DNA of 64,000 bases from Bradyrhizobium sp. LMTR 3 (GTDB lineage Bacteria > Pseudomonadota > Alphaproteobacteria > Rhizobiales > Xanthobacteraceae): the NCBI RefSeq assembly GCF_001693485.1, contig NZ_MAXC01000046.1, positions 1-64,000 of the forward strand, in the 5' to 3' direction. The stretch's first letter is position 1; each line of letters opens with the position of its first letter. A program made the position numbers and the translations under genes. Below, piece by piece: positions 10,705 through 21,663 of this stretch. The notes beneath the pieces were generated by a model. The model had not been told where the DNA came from and made no database searches. It was given only the letters and a program-made list of their open reading frames with translations.

Positions 10705-11850
10705 TCAGCGTTTGTAGGTGTTGGGAACGAATGGCATGGCTGCGACCTGCAGCGGCAGGCGCTGGCCGCGCACTTCGGCGAAAACCTGCGTGCCGTTAGC
10801 GGCAAGCGCGGTCGGCAGATAGCCCATCGCAACCGGTGCACTGAGGCTCGGGCCGAAGCCGCCCGAGGTGACGTTGCCGACCGGCTCGCCGGAAGCGCTA
10901 TCTGCGAATAGCACGGCACCTTCGCGCACCGGCGCGCGGCCTTGCGCGCGCAAGCCGACGCGGCGGCGCGATGCGCCTGTTTCAAACTGTGAGAGGATTT
11001 TTTCTGCGCCCGGAAAGCCGCCGGCTCGGGCGCCGCCGCTGCGGCGGCTTTTCTGCACCGACCATTCCAGCGCGCCCTCGACCGGCGTCGTCGTGGTGTC
11101 GAGGTCGTGGCCGTAGAGGCAGAGCCCGGCCTCCAGCCGCAGGCTGTCGCGCGCGCCCAATCCGATCGGCAGCACGTCCGGATTGTCCAGGAGTAGCGCC
11201 ACCAGCGCCTCGGCCTGTTCGGCCGGCACCGAAATCTCAAAACCGTCCTCGCCGGTATAGCCGGAGCGCGAGACGAAGCAGTCGAAACCGGCGACCTTGC
11301 GCGGCCCGGTATCCATGAACCGCATCGTGGCGACGTCTCCACAAAGGTTCGCCAGCGCTGATTCCGCCTTCGGTCCCTGCAGTGCGATCAGCGCGCGCTG
11401 GCTAAGCGAATCGATGATGCAGGTCTCGGAGAGATGCGCGCGCAGATGCGCCTCGTCCTCGGCCTTGCAGGCGGCGTTGACGACCAGAAACAGGTGGTCG
11501 CCGAAATTCGCCACCATCAGATCGTCGAGAATGCCGCCGTCGCTATTGGTGAACTGGGCGTAGCGCTGCCGTCCCGGCCCAACGGCCAAGATGTCCTGCG
11601 GCACCAGCCGCTCCAGCGCCAGCGCCGCGTCTTCGACCTTGCCGGATTTCGCCCGCAGCGCGAGCTGGCCCATATGGGATACGTCGAACAGCCCGGCGGC
11701 GCTTCGGGTATGCAGATGTTCCTTCAACACCCCGGCCGGGAATTGCACCGGCATCTCGTAACCCGCGAACGGAACCATCTTGCCGCCGCGCGCCACATGG
11801 AGCCCGTGCAACGGGGTGCGTTTGAGGGAGGATTTGTCGCTTGCCAGCAT
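10705..11850 (-). CDS. gcvT: Aminomethyltransferase, glycine cleavage T protein
   Basis: A 381-residue tetrahydrofolate-dependent enzyme that releases ammonia and forms 5,10-methylene-THF from the aminomethyl group on GcvH. Family landmarks include GKMVPFAGYEMPVQ, GLFDVSHMGQ with the conserved Asp near the folate site, and GYTGEDGFEI. The ATG at 11850 is chosen (GAGGG 8 bases upstream, and family start MLASDKSSLKRTPLH). An ATG at 11865 in the same frame is an alternative. First gene of the operon, about 50 bases after the end of a tandem glycine riboswitch, so it should be switched on by glycine. Confidence 0.97.
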   Translation of the reverse strand: MLASDKSSLKRTPLHGLHVARGGKMVPFAGYEMPVQFPAGVLKEHLHTRSAAGLFDVSHMGQLALRAKSGKVEDAALALERLVPQDILAVGPGRQRYAQFTNSDGGILDDLMVANFGDHLFLVVNAACKAEDEAHLRAHLSETCIIDSLSQRALIALQGPKAESALANLCGDVATMRFMDTGPRKVAGFDCFVSRSGYTGEDGFEISVPAEQAEALVALLLDNPDVLPIGLGARDSLRLEAGLCLYGHDLDTTTTPVEGALEWSVQKSRRSGGARAGGFPGAEKILSQFETGASRRRVGLRAQGRAPVREGAVLFADSASGEPVGNVTSGGFGPSLSAPVAMGYLPTALAANGTQVFAEVRGQRLPLQVAAMPFVPNTYKR

Positions 11851-11901
11851 CGTTAAGGCCCTCATGGGTTCCGGAGACCAGTCTCCAAAAACCCAAAGAA
11901 A

Positions 11902-12070
11902 GCCCCATCTGTCGCTGTGCCTGAGAGTATTATCCCGTCGGCGGACGCCCTGGGCGCATGTTGCCCGGCGTCTCTTTCCAGATGCTATTTCGTCACGCGG
12001 TCCGTTTGCCTGAGAGTTTCCGGGGCGGTTGCTCCTTCGGCGCCGGCGCTTAAGCCGATCTCTCCCGACG
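11902..12070 (-). ncRNA. Tandem glycine riboswitch (gcvT leader)
   Basis: On the minus strand, first aptamer: CGGGAGAGA ... CGCCGAAGGAGCAACCGCCC ... AAACTCTCAGGCAAA. Second aptamer: CTGGAAAGAG ... CCGACGGGAT ... ACTCTCAGGCAC. Both halves have the glycine-aptamer core, and the two are joined by a short linker. The 3' end is about 50 bases before the gcvT start. Glycine binding is expected to turn on the glycine cleavage operon. Confidence 0.93.
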
Positions 12071-12293
12071 TGACGTCTTACAGATAAGAGGGAAACACAG
12101 CCCTGCCAAGCCTGTCAACGCAGCCGCAGCATTATCAACGGGACTTGCGCGCCCATCTTGTGTGCTGCGGCAAGCCTATGATCCGCCTGCACAGTTTCTG
12201 GACACCGCAGGCCGCCTTGTCTAAAAGCGTTCCGCCGGAAGGTTAAAGGGCTGATTGTAGCCTGACCCGGCCCTTTTTTCCGATTGGATGAAC

Positions 12294-14966
<2,673 letters not shown>

Positions 14967-15292
14967 GGGCGGGCAAGCTGAGGTGTGAAATCGCGGGCAT
15001 CTTGGCCGCGATCGCCAGCGCTGTCCGCCGCAATGCAATGGCTGATGGATCAACTTGCCGAGCAGGCGCCATCTATCCCGCCCACGAGCGGAACAGCAGA
15101 ATGGGCTGACGCCATCTGCATTCGTCACGCCGCAGCCTAATTCGTGGTGAGACTGTAGGGAGTCCACGTTGATGGAACCCTCGATGGTGCCGTGGACCTT
15201 GCGGGCATCGTTGGTAGCGGCATCCGGTAAACAACCCGATCGCTGGACTTACGCGACAGCCGACTTTGGGCGTTCGAGCGAAAGGTGCCAGC
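14967..15292. other. Intergenic, no gene seen
   Basis: 326 bases after alaS. No frame has a convincing product, and no strong hairpin with a T-run is visible. The promoter of the small secreted protein at 15293 should be in the right-hand part. Confidence 0.5.
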
Positions 15293-15637
15293 ATGACCTG
15301 GTCGATGATAAAGCCATCTCCGTTTGCGTCGATCGTCCTTGGCGCGTCGGTTTGCATAGCGTCAGCGCAGGACGCCAAGGTTTCAGTCGACATGATCGGA
15401 GTGGGGAGCATGAGTTGCGCTCACTGGCGGTCTACGGAAGAGCATCTGTTGGAGGGGACGGTCTGGATTCACGGTTTCTGGACGGGACTCAATTACGTTG
15501 CTGCGGCGAGCGGCCAAACACAGCCGAGAATCAATGTCTCATCGATCGTTGCAGAAGTCGAAAAGGCATGCGCTCGCAAAACATCACAGACCTTAGCCAG
15601 CGCTGCATGGACGACGTATCTCGGGGCCAAGCGGTAG
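15293..15637 (+). CDS. Small secreted hypothetical protein
   Basis: A 114-residue protein with an N-terminal signal peptide (to about ASAQDAK) and a mature domain with GVGSMSCAHW, WIHGFWTGLNY and EVEKACARKTS. The two cysteines and the G-x-x-x-G-x-N-Y pattern recall a family of small periplasmic alphaproteobacterial proteins with an HdeA- or Rap1a-like helical fold. That resemblance is weak and no function is claimed. The ATG at 15293 has AAAGG 7 bases upstream; the in-frame start at 15266 would spoil the signal peptide. Confidence 0.7.
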   Translation: MTWSMIKPSPFASIVLGASVCIASAQDAKVSVDMIGVGSMSCAHWRSTEEHLLEGTVWIHGFWTGLNYVAAASGQTQPRINVSSIVAEVEKACARKTSQTLASAAWTTYLGAKR

Positions 15638-15841
15638 GGCGCCGATTATCCGGGCGTATCACCTGGTCAATTGCATTCCGAAGATCTCGCAGGCATCACG
15701 GCTTCAGCGATTCCGTTGAATGGTGAACATCCCAATGTAATTGCGGGTCTGCTTTCGTCATTCTGACGCGCCTGCTGGAACTCAGGAGCCCGGGAAGAGT
15801 TGGCAGTTGGCCAGTTGAGCCTCGGTCCTGGAAGGCTGACG

Positions 15842-16198
15842 ATGATCCGCCCGATATGCGCCGCCTTGGCGCTTACCTGCCTATCTGCGCCTGTATTTGC
15901 CGAAACCTGCATTGCTTCACGCTACGGCTACGGCGGCGGCCGAACCGCATCGGGAGAGCGGATGAATCCAAATGCGATGACCGCGGCGCATCGCGCCAGA
16001 GCATTCGGCTCTCACGTCACAGTCACCTCACATTCCAACAGGCGAAGCGTAACCGTCCGGATAAATGATCGTGGTCCGTTCGTGAAGGGACGGTGCATAG
16101 ACCTATCCGCGGCGGCCGCCCGTGTGCTTGGCTTTGCTGGGATTACGAAGGTCTCTCTCGCTGAGGTAGATAAGCACAAGTGGGAAGCTACGCCGTGA
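15842..16198 (+). CDS. RlpA-like protein (double-psi beta-barrel), short form
   Basis: A 118-residue exported protein with a signal peptide (residues 1-20, ending PVFAE) followed by one RlpA double-psi beta-barrel. Visible motifs: ASRYGYGGGRTASGERMNP in the first half and TVRINDRGPFVKGRCIDLS in the second, including the conserved Asp-Arg-Gly-Pro-F. RlpA proteins act on peptidoglycan at the septum, but this short form lacks the SPOR domain and lipobox, so septal targeting is doubtful. The ATG at 15842 fits the signal peptide; the GTG or ATG at 15800 would add non-hydrophobic residues. Confidence 0.85.
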   Translation: MIRPICAALALTCLSAPVFAETCIASRYGYGGGRTASGERMNPNAMTAAHRARAFGSHVTVTSHSNRRSVTVRINDRGPFVKGRCIDLSAAAARVLGFAGITKVSLAEVDKHKWEATP

Positions 16199-16541
16199 GG
16201 GGCTCAAGCGCATCCCCAAGGGGGTGCTCTACGGTCACTTGTAGCCGTCGATACGGTGATCATCGAAGGCTTGTCCTGCAACAACGCCTTGCTGCAGAAG
16301 GCCGCGCCCTGTCGGGTTGCGCGATGTCATCGTCATTGTAGCCGCAACGCGAGAGCCAATGCTTACGCCTGGCCGCGATAGTGCGGTGCATCGTTCTGTT
16401 GCTCGACCTGTGGCTGGCAATTCGGCCTCAGGGCGAGCATAGTTGCGACGTCACAATTCCGGATAGGTTCATCGGTGTTGATGATGTGGACGCTCCCGGT
16501 CAACGCCGGCGATCCCCGGTTCGGACAACCGGAGTCCCGCC
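16199..16541. other. Intergenic, no supportable gene
   Basis: 343 bases. A minus-strand frame at 16235-16420 ends plausibly (GQAFDDHRIDGYK), but its N-terminus is random-looking and has no ribosome binding site, so it is not called. The right end carries the ribosome binding site of the DUF2270 gene. Confidence 0.45.
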
Positions 16542-17216
16542 ATGTCTGTTACGGCTTCCAGCGAAACACAGCACCAACACAGCTTCAATTCTGCCGAAAT
16601 GGGCGCCATCGCTCATCTCTACCGGGGCGAAGTCTACCGTTCGACGATCTGGCGCACACGCCTCGACAACACGACCAACTGGGCGATCGTCACAATGGGC
16701 ATCGCCCTGTCGACGACCTTTTCGAGCCCGGAAGCTTCACCGCTGCCACTGCTGCTCGTAGGCCTGCTCATTGCCGTGTTTCTCGGCATGGAGGCGCGAC
16801 GTTATCGCTACTTCAATGTCTGGCGCGCCCGAGCTCGGTGGATGGAAACGAATTTCTACGCGCCGATATTCACCGGTGAAGCCCGCGATAATAGCTGGCA
16901 GGTGATACTCGGGCGCGACTACACGGCGCCTCGCCACCACATTTCATTTGTCCGCGCGGCGGGGCGGCGGCTGCGCCGCAACTACGTCTGGATTCTCGCC
17001 GTCCAGGTGATTGCCTATTACGGCAAGATCGCAATCCACCCGACGCCCGCGTCAACCTTGGCGGAATTTGTCGATCGCGCCGCAGTCGGACCGATTCCCG
17101 GCTGGGTCGTTCTGATAATTGGCCTTGTCTACAATTTCGGCTGGCTGGCGTTCGCGCTCGGCACGATGTGGCTCGACCAACGCGAGCACCGCGGCGACAA
17201 GGTGGCGATGGGTTAG
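16542..17216 (+). CDS. DUF2270 integral membrane protein
   Basis: A 224-residue predicted inner-membrane protein. The AIAHLYRGEVYRSTIWRTRLD segment and the following NTTNWAI are typical of DUF2270. About four membrane segments can be seen: residues 46-62, 67-83, 148-166 and 186-210. Polar, arginine-rich sequence (EARRYRYFNVWRAR) lies in between on the cytoplasmic side. Family function is unknown. It has its own short upstream region with GGAGTCCCGCC before the ATG and is not obviously in an operon. Confidence 0.85.
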   Translation: MSVTASSETQHQHSFNSAEMGAIAHLYRGEVYRSTIWRTRLDNTTNWAIVTMGIALSTTFSSPEASPLPLLLVGLLIAVFLGMEARRYRYFNVWRARARWMETNFYAPIFTGEARDNSWQVILGRDYTAPRHHISFVRAAGRRLRRNYVWILAVQVIAYYGKIAIHPTPASTLAEFVDRAAVGPIPGWVVLIIGLVYNFGWLAFALGTMWLDQREHRGDKVAMG

Positions 17217-17284
17217 CGCGCCTGCCGCCCGCGGTATTGATGGAATGGGACGCATTCCATCAATCGCTCCATCGGCATCCCGGG

Positions 17285-17791
17285 TCAGCCCTTGCGGAGG
17301 AACACATAGTCCGCCGAGTAGGGGACGCTTTCATAGGTGCCTGCCTTGTAGCAGGCGCCATTGGCCCTTCCACCCACCGTGTTGATCCGCTGCACTGTCG
17401 TCACCGGACTGAGAACCCCGTTGCCGCGCCGGGAAGCTACTGCGAGCTTCAGCCAGGGAATGTCCATTGCCACTTGCCCCGGGGCGGTGCCGACGACCTG
17501 ACCGACCACCGCACTGCCGTCGCTGTATTCCCAGTTCGGCCCGGCATAATGCCGGCCGACCGTCTTGCCGTCCAAGAAAAGCGTCGCGATCGGCTCGCGA
17601 AACACCCAGGCCAGTGTGCCATCGGCGCCGGTCTTGCATTCATAGACCTGCGCGCCTTCGGCATGCAGCGTGAGAACGGCGGTTTCACCGGGAGCTGCAA
17701 TAGCCTCGGGAAGCGATTTTTGGGCGGTCGCATTGACGAGCGACCCGATCAGTAGGAAGGCGGCGAGCGCGATGCTCCTGGAGAACGACAC
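17285..17791 (-). CDS. DUF3455 secreted protein
   Basis: A 168-residue exported protein. The signal peptide is residues 1-23 (ending VNATAQ). The mature part has the DUF3455 hallmarks: AEGAQVYECK, GADGTLAWVFREP, GRHYAGPNWEYSDGSAVVG, PWLKLAV and, near the end, ADYVFLRKG. The family occurs widely in bacteria and fungi without known function. Two cysteines (YECK and GACYKAG) may form a disulfide. Convergent with the DUF2270 gene; separated from icd by a repeat. Confidence 0.88.
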   Translation of the reverse strand: MSFSRSIALAAFLLIGSLVNATAQKSLPEAIAAPGETAVLTLHAEGAQVYECKTGADGTLAWVFREPIATLFLDGKTVGRHYAGPNWEYSDGSAVVGQVVGTAPGQVAMDIPWLKLAVASRRGNGVLSPVTTVQRINTVGGRANGACYKAGTYESVPYSADYVFLRKG

Positions 17792-17820
17792 GGTGATGCT
17801 CCGTCGTTGATTTTTCTGTT

Positions 17821-17922
17821 ATTGCGAGGCGGCGGGCCACGCGAATGCGCGCCCGACGGCAGGCTCCGAGCAATCCACCGCGCCAAACTGGGCCGTGGAT
17901 TGCTTCGTCGCGCTGCCCCTCG
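17821..17922. repeat. Dispersed repeat, GCGAATGCGCGCCCGA type
   Basis: Contains ATTGCGAGG, GCGAATGCGCGCCCGA, GGCAGGCTCCG, CAATCCAC and GTGGATTGCTTCG in the same order as the element at 43115-43231, so the two are copies of one family. Confidence 0.75.
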
Positions 17923-17952
17923 GTACCGATGTGGGGGAGTTGCGAAGGCGGC

Positions 17953-19167
17953 TTATGCCGCCATCGCCTTCTCGAGGTTGCCGGCGACCTTGTCGAGGAA
18001 GCCGGTCGTGGACAGCCAGCGCTGGTCGGCGCCGACCAGGAGCGCGAGGTCCTTGGTCATGTAGCCGTCCTCGACGGTCGCAACGCAGACCTTCTCCAGC
18101 GTGTCGGCGAATTTTGCGAGCTGCGGGTTGTTGTCGAGCTTGGCGCGGTGGGCGAGACCGCGGGTCCAGGCGAAGATCGACGCGATCGAATTGGTCGAGG
18201 TCTCCTTGCCCTTCTGGTGCTCGCGGTAGTGCCGGGTCACCGTGCCGTGCGCGGCTTCGGCTTCGACCGTCTTGCCGTCGGGGGTCAGCAGCACCGAGGT
18301 CATCAGGCCGAGCGAGCCGTAGCCTTGCGCGACCGTATCCGACTGCACGTCGCCATCGTAGTTCTTGCAGGCCCAGACGTAGCCGCCGGACCACTTCAGG
18401 GCGGAGGCGACCATGTCGTCGATCAGGCGGTGTTCGTAGGTGAGCCGCTTGGCCTCGAATTCCTTCTTGAACTCGCGGTCGTAGATGTCCTGGAAGATGT
18501 CCTTGAAGCGGCCGTCATAGACTTTCAGGATGGTGTTCTTGGTCGAGAGGTAGACCGGGTAGCCGCGCAGCAGGCCGTAATTGAAGGAAGCGCGGGCGAA
18601 ATCGATGATGGAATCGTCAAGGTTGTACATCCCCATCGCGACGCCGGCATCGGGCGCCTTGAATACTTCCTTCTCGATGACGGTGCCGTCCTCGCCGACG
18701 AACTTCATCGTCAGCGTGCCCTTGCCCGGGAACTTGAAGTCGGTGGCGCGGTACTGGTCGCCAAAGGCATGACGGCCGATGATGATCGGCTTGGTCCAGC
18801 CGGGAACCAGCCGCGGCACGTTCTTGCAGATGATCGGCTCGCGGAAGATCACGCCGCCCAAGATGTTGCGGATGGTGCCGTTCGGCGACTTCCACATTTC
18901 CTTCAGGCCGAATTCCTTCACCCGGGCTTCGTCAGGGGTGATGGTGGCGCACTTGACGCCGACGCCGACCTTCTTGATGGCGTTGGCGGCGTCGATCGTG
19001 ACCTGGTCGTTGGTCTGGTCGCGGTACTCCATTCCGAGGTCAAAATAGAGCAGTTCGACATCGAGGAACGGGGTGATCAGCTTGTCCTTGATGTACTGCC
19101 AGATGATCCGGGTCATCTCGTCGCCATCGAGTTCGACGACGGGGTTGGTCACCTTGATTTTTGCCAT
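17953..19167 (-). CDS. icd: NADP-dependent isocitrate dehydrogenase
   Basis: A 404-residue TCA-cycle enzyme oxidising isocitrate to 2-oxoglutarate with NADP. It is the short homodimeric eukaryote-like type found in alphaproteobacteria: MAKIKVTNPVVELDGDEMTR at the start, SPNGTIRNILGG, RHAFGDQYRATDFK, and LTPDGKTVEAEAAHGTVTRHYR near the nucleotide site. The frame is open to 19245, but the ATG at 19167 matches the family. It stands alone between repeats. Confidence 0.97.
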   Translation of the reverse strand: MAKIKVTNPVVELDGDEMTRIIWQYIKDKLITPFLDVELLYFDLGMEYRDQTNDQVTIDAANAIKKVGVGVKCATITPDEARVKEFGLKEMWKSPNGTIRNILGGVIFREPIICKNVPRLVPGWTKPIIIGRHAFGDQYRATDFKFPGKGTLTMKFVGEDGTVIEKEVFKAPDAGVAMGMYNLDDSIIDFARASFNYGLLRGYPVYLSTKNTILKVYDGRFKDIFQDIYDREFKKEFEAKRLTYEHRLIDDMVASALKWSGGYVWACKNYDGDVQSDTVAQGYGSLGLMTSVLLTPDGKTVEAEAAHGTVTRHYREHQKGKETSTNSIASIFAWTRGLAHRAKLDNNPQLAKFADTLEKVCVATVEDGYMTKDLALLVGADQRWLSTTGFLDKVAGNLEKAMAA

Positions 19168-19575
19168 GATGGAGGGGGCCTTTTCTCGGAAAACCGCGCA
19201 TTTCGGGCGGGGTGGGTGATTACAGGCGGGGCTATAGCACCGCAAATCGGCCGGCGAAAGCTGGTGCGGCCCTGACTTTTAGCCCATCTTTCAGGCGCGA
19301 AATGCATGGGCTGTCGGGTGTCCCGGACGCGGTACGGCCCAGGCGATGCGCAGCATCGTCCGGGAGCGCTGCGACGACGTTCCGGATGAGGCCCAATTGA
19401 GGCTTTGAGCGAACTAGCGGAAACGCTACTAACCCGATTCTCAGGCTGGGGAATTCCGGCCGCCTTTCTAAAACGGGCAAGCATGAGAGTTTGAATCGTG
19501 CGCGCACCGCGCGCGGATTCAAATCTTCAGAAGTTGAATCAGTTTTGGAAAGTTGAATTAGAAAGTGAAGCCAAA
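19168..19575. other. Intergenic between icd and trmJ, no gene seen
   Basis: 408 bases. A small imperfect palindrome (GATGCGCAGCATCG at about 19344-19357) sits in sequence resembling the other dispersed repeats. Promoters for both divergent genes should be here; I cannot pick -35/-10 boxes with confidence. Confidence 0.45.
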
Positions 19576-20787
19576 ATGTCCGGTTCGGGCACCGATAAAA
19601 CCAAGTCTGGGTTGGACTTAGCCGGACCCATTGTGATCCTCGTCGAGCCGCAGCTCGGCGAGAATATCGGCATGGCCGCGCGCGCGATGGGCAATTTTGC
19701 GCTGTCGCGCCTCAGAATCGTCAATCCGCGCGACGGCTGGCCGAACATCGCGGCGCAACGGGCGGCGGCGGGCGCCGACCAGATTCTGGAACAGGCGCAA
19801 TTGTTCGACACGGTGGAGCAGGCGGTCGCCGACCTGACGCTGCTGTTTGCGACCACCGCCCGCGCGCACGACCAGGCCAAGCCGGTGGTCGCGCCGGCGC
19901 AGGCGGCGGCCGAGATCGTGGCGCATGTCGGAGCCGGCGGCGGGGCCGGCATCCTGTTCGGCCGCGAGCGGTACGGCCTGCAGAACGAGGAGGTGGCGCT
20001 GGCCAACCGGATCATCACGTTTCCGGTCAACCCCGGCTTCGCCTCGCTCAACCTGGCGCAGGCGGTGCTGCTGATCGGCTACGAGTGGTTCAAGCTGTCG
20101 ACCGGCGGCGCCCTGCCGTTCGCGATGCCGGAACGCTCCGAGCCGGCGTCGCAGCACCAGATGCAGGCCTTCTTCGACAATCTGGTTCGGGAACTCGACA
20201 AGGTCGAATTCCTCCGCCCGCGCGAGAAGCGCGACACCATGCTGGTGAACCTGCGCAACATCTTCACCCGGATGGACCCGACCAAGCAGGACATGCACAC
20301 CCTGCATGGCGTGGTGATGGCGATTGCGGAGGGACGCAAGGGACCGGCCAAGGGCGGCGTGCTCGACGGTGAACAGGCGACAAGGCTGCGGGCGCTGTTA
20401 GCCGAGCACGGGCAGGGGCCGGCAGTGCCCGGCGACAGCTCTACCGTGCGCGGGCTCGCCCGGCTGCTCCGCCGCAATCCGACCGATGCCGAGCGCATTC
20501 TGTGGCAGGCGCTGACCCGCGACCGCCGTTTCGCCGGCCAGTTCAAGCGCCAGACCCCGGTCGGCCGCCACATTCCGGATTTCGTCTCCTTCGTGCATCG
20601 CCTCGCCATCGAACTGGTCAACCCGAATGAGACGGAGACCATCGTCGCCGACCGCGCTAGGCGGAAGGCATGGCTGGAGGCACGGGATTACCGCGTGATC
20701 GAGATGCGGGTGGCCGATGTTGAGGCTGATTTGGCGACTGAGCTGGAGCGGCTGGAAAAAATGGTAGGGTGGGCAAAGGCGCGCTAG
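19576..20787 (+). CDS. trmJ: TrmJ-type tRNA methyltransferase fused to a C-terminal DUF559 domain
   Basis: A 403-residue protein. Residues 15-175 are a SpoU/TrmH methyltransferase of the TrmJ group, which 2'-O-methylates position 32 of tRNAs: VEPQLGENIGMAARAMGNF, GILFGRERYGL with the catalytic-region Glu-Arg, and FPVNPGFASLNLAQAV. Normal TrmJ proteins end near residue 280. Here a DUF559 (Vsr/restriction-endonuclease-like) domain follows at about 295-392: RLLRRNPTDAERILWQAL, FKRQTPVGRHIPDFV, DYRVIEMR. The usual E-x-D-G-G-x-H core reads IELVNPNETE, so nuclease activity may be lost. The last seven residues (VGWAKAR) and the stop are encoded by a dispersed repeat. ATG 19576 fits the family; an earlier in-frame start at 19498 is less likely. 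Confidence 0.9.
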   Translation: MSGSGTDKTKSGLDLAGPIVILVEPQLGENIGMAARAMGNFALSRLRIVNPRDGWPNIAAQRAAAGADQILEQAQLFDTVEQAVADLTLLFATTARAHDQAKPVVAPAQAAAEIVAHVGAGGGAGILFGRERYGLQNEEVALANRIITFPVNPGFASLNLAQAVLLIGYEWFKLSTGGALPFAMPERSEPASQHQMQAFFDNLVRELDKVEFLRPREKRDTMLVNLRNIFTRMDPTKQDMHTLHGVVMAIAEGRKGPAKGGVLDGEQATRLRALLAEHGQGPAVPGDSSTVRGLARLLRRNPTDAERILWQALTRDRRFAGQFKRQTPVGRHIPDFVSFVHRLAIELVNPNETETIVADRARRKAWLEARDYRVIEMRVADVEADLATELERLEKMVGWAKAR

Positions 20788-20890
20788 CGCCGTGCCCACC
20801 ATCCGTCCGCACTGTTGTCCTGAATGGTGGGCACGCGGAGCCTGTCATCGGGCGCGCATTTGCGCGACCCGGCGGCTTTGCCCACCCTAC
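20764..20890. repeat. Mosaic dispersed repeat overlapping the trmJ 3' end
   Basis: Left end GTAGGGTGGGCAAAGG and right end CTTTGCCCACCCTAC are complementary. The inner part holds GGTGGGCACGC, as at 296-362. Bases 20835-20870 match 43134-43169 in inverted orientation with one visible mismatch. Confidence 0.8.
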
Positions 20891-20975
20891 CAGTAGCTGT
20901 CCCTTGGCGCGCAAACGGAGTAAGCTCGCGTTCAAGCGGCTGCAGTGCAATCGATAACGCAAAAGGAGGTGTGCG

Positions 20976-21608
20976 ATGGCGACATCTGACTGGCGTCTCG
21001 AAGGCGAATGGATCAAGAACTGCAATTGCGCGTTTGGCTGTCCGTGCGATTTCAACGCGCGGCCGACTCTGGGCTATTGCAAGGGCCTGGTCGGCATGAG
21101 GATCACCAAAGGGCACTTCGAGGGCACCAGGCTCGATGGTCTGGTTTTTGCGGTGACCGTCGATTTTCCCGGAGCGCTGCATGAAGGCAATGGCCAGATG
21201 CAGCCGATCATCGACGAGCGCGCCACGCCGGAGCAACGTGAGGCGCTGTTCAGCATCATGTCCGGCAAGCATTCCGCTGAAGGTACGCTGTTTCATATCT
21301 TCAGCCTGATCGTGACCAAGATTCACGACCCGGTATTTGCGCCGTTCGAGTTTTCGTTCGACAAGGATGGACGCGTCGCGCGTGTCGTGGCGAAGGGCTT
21401 GCTGGAGACCGAGGTCGAGCCGATCAAGAATCCGGTGACCGGAGACCCTCATCGCATTCAGGTCGTGATGCCCGAGGGCTTCGAACACCGCGCTGCCGAG
21501 ATTGCCTCGGCCAACATCCGCTCGACCGGTGCGATCAAGTTCGACACCGCTGGGTCGCACAGCTCGCTCGCCAACGTCGTGCAGACGCCGGAGGGCGTCG
21601 CGGCCTGA
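20976..21608 (+). CDS. DUF1326 protein with N-terminal cysteine cluster
   Basis: A 210-residue soluble protein of the DUF1326 family. The N-terminus has a striking cysteine cluster, NCNCAFGCPCDFN (residues about 15-27), plus Cys in LGYCKG, suggesting metal binding. The rest is a barrel-like domain (GLVFAVTVDFPGALHEG, HDPVFAPFEFSFDKDG). A strong ribosome binding site (AAAGGAGGTG) precedes the ATG. A DUF2182 membrane protein follows 55 bases downstream, a recurring partnership that suggests a joint, perhaps metal-related, role. No catalytic function is known to me. Confidence 0.88.
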   Translation: MATSDWRLEGEWIKNCNCAFGCPCDFNARPTLGYCKGLVGMRITKGHFEGTRLDGLVFAVTVDFPGALHEGNGQMQPIIDERATPEQREALFSIMSGKHSAEGTLFHIFSLIVTKIHDPVFAPFEFSFDKDGRVARVVAKGLLETEVEPIKNPVTGDPHRIQVVMPEGFEHRAAEIASANIRSTGAIKFDTAGSHSSLANVVQTPEGVAA

Positions 21609-21663
21609 CGCTGCATTGGAGACGGCATTTCGACGCGCCGGCTCGATGGCGGAGGTTAAGTCC

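Noticed and set aside
16235..16420. 61-codon minus-strand frame before the DUF2270 gene
   Set aside because: C-terminal half looks protein-like but the start is poor and no family is recognised.
17845..19275. 476-codon frame on the plus strand opposite icd
   Set aside because: Antisense shadow of icd; composition is Val/Asp/Arg-rich without motifs.
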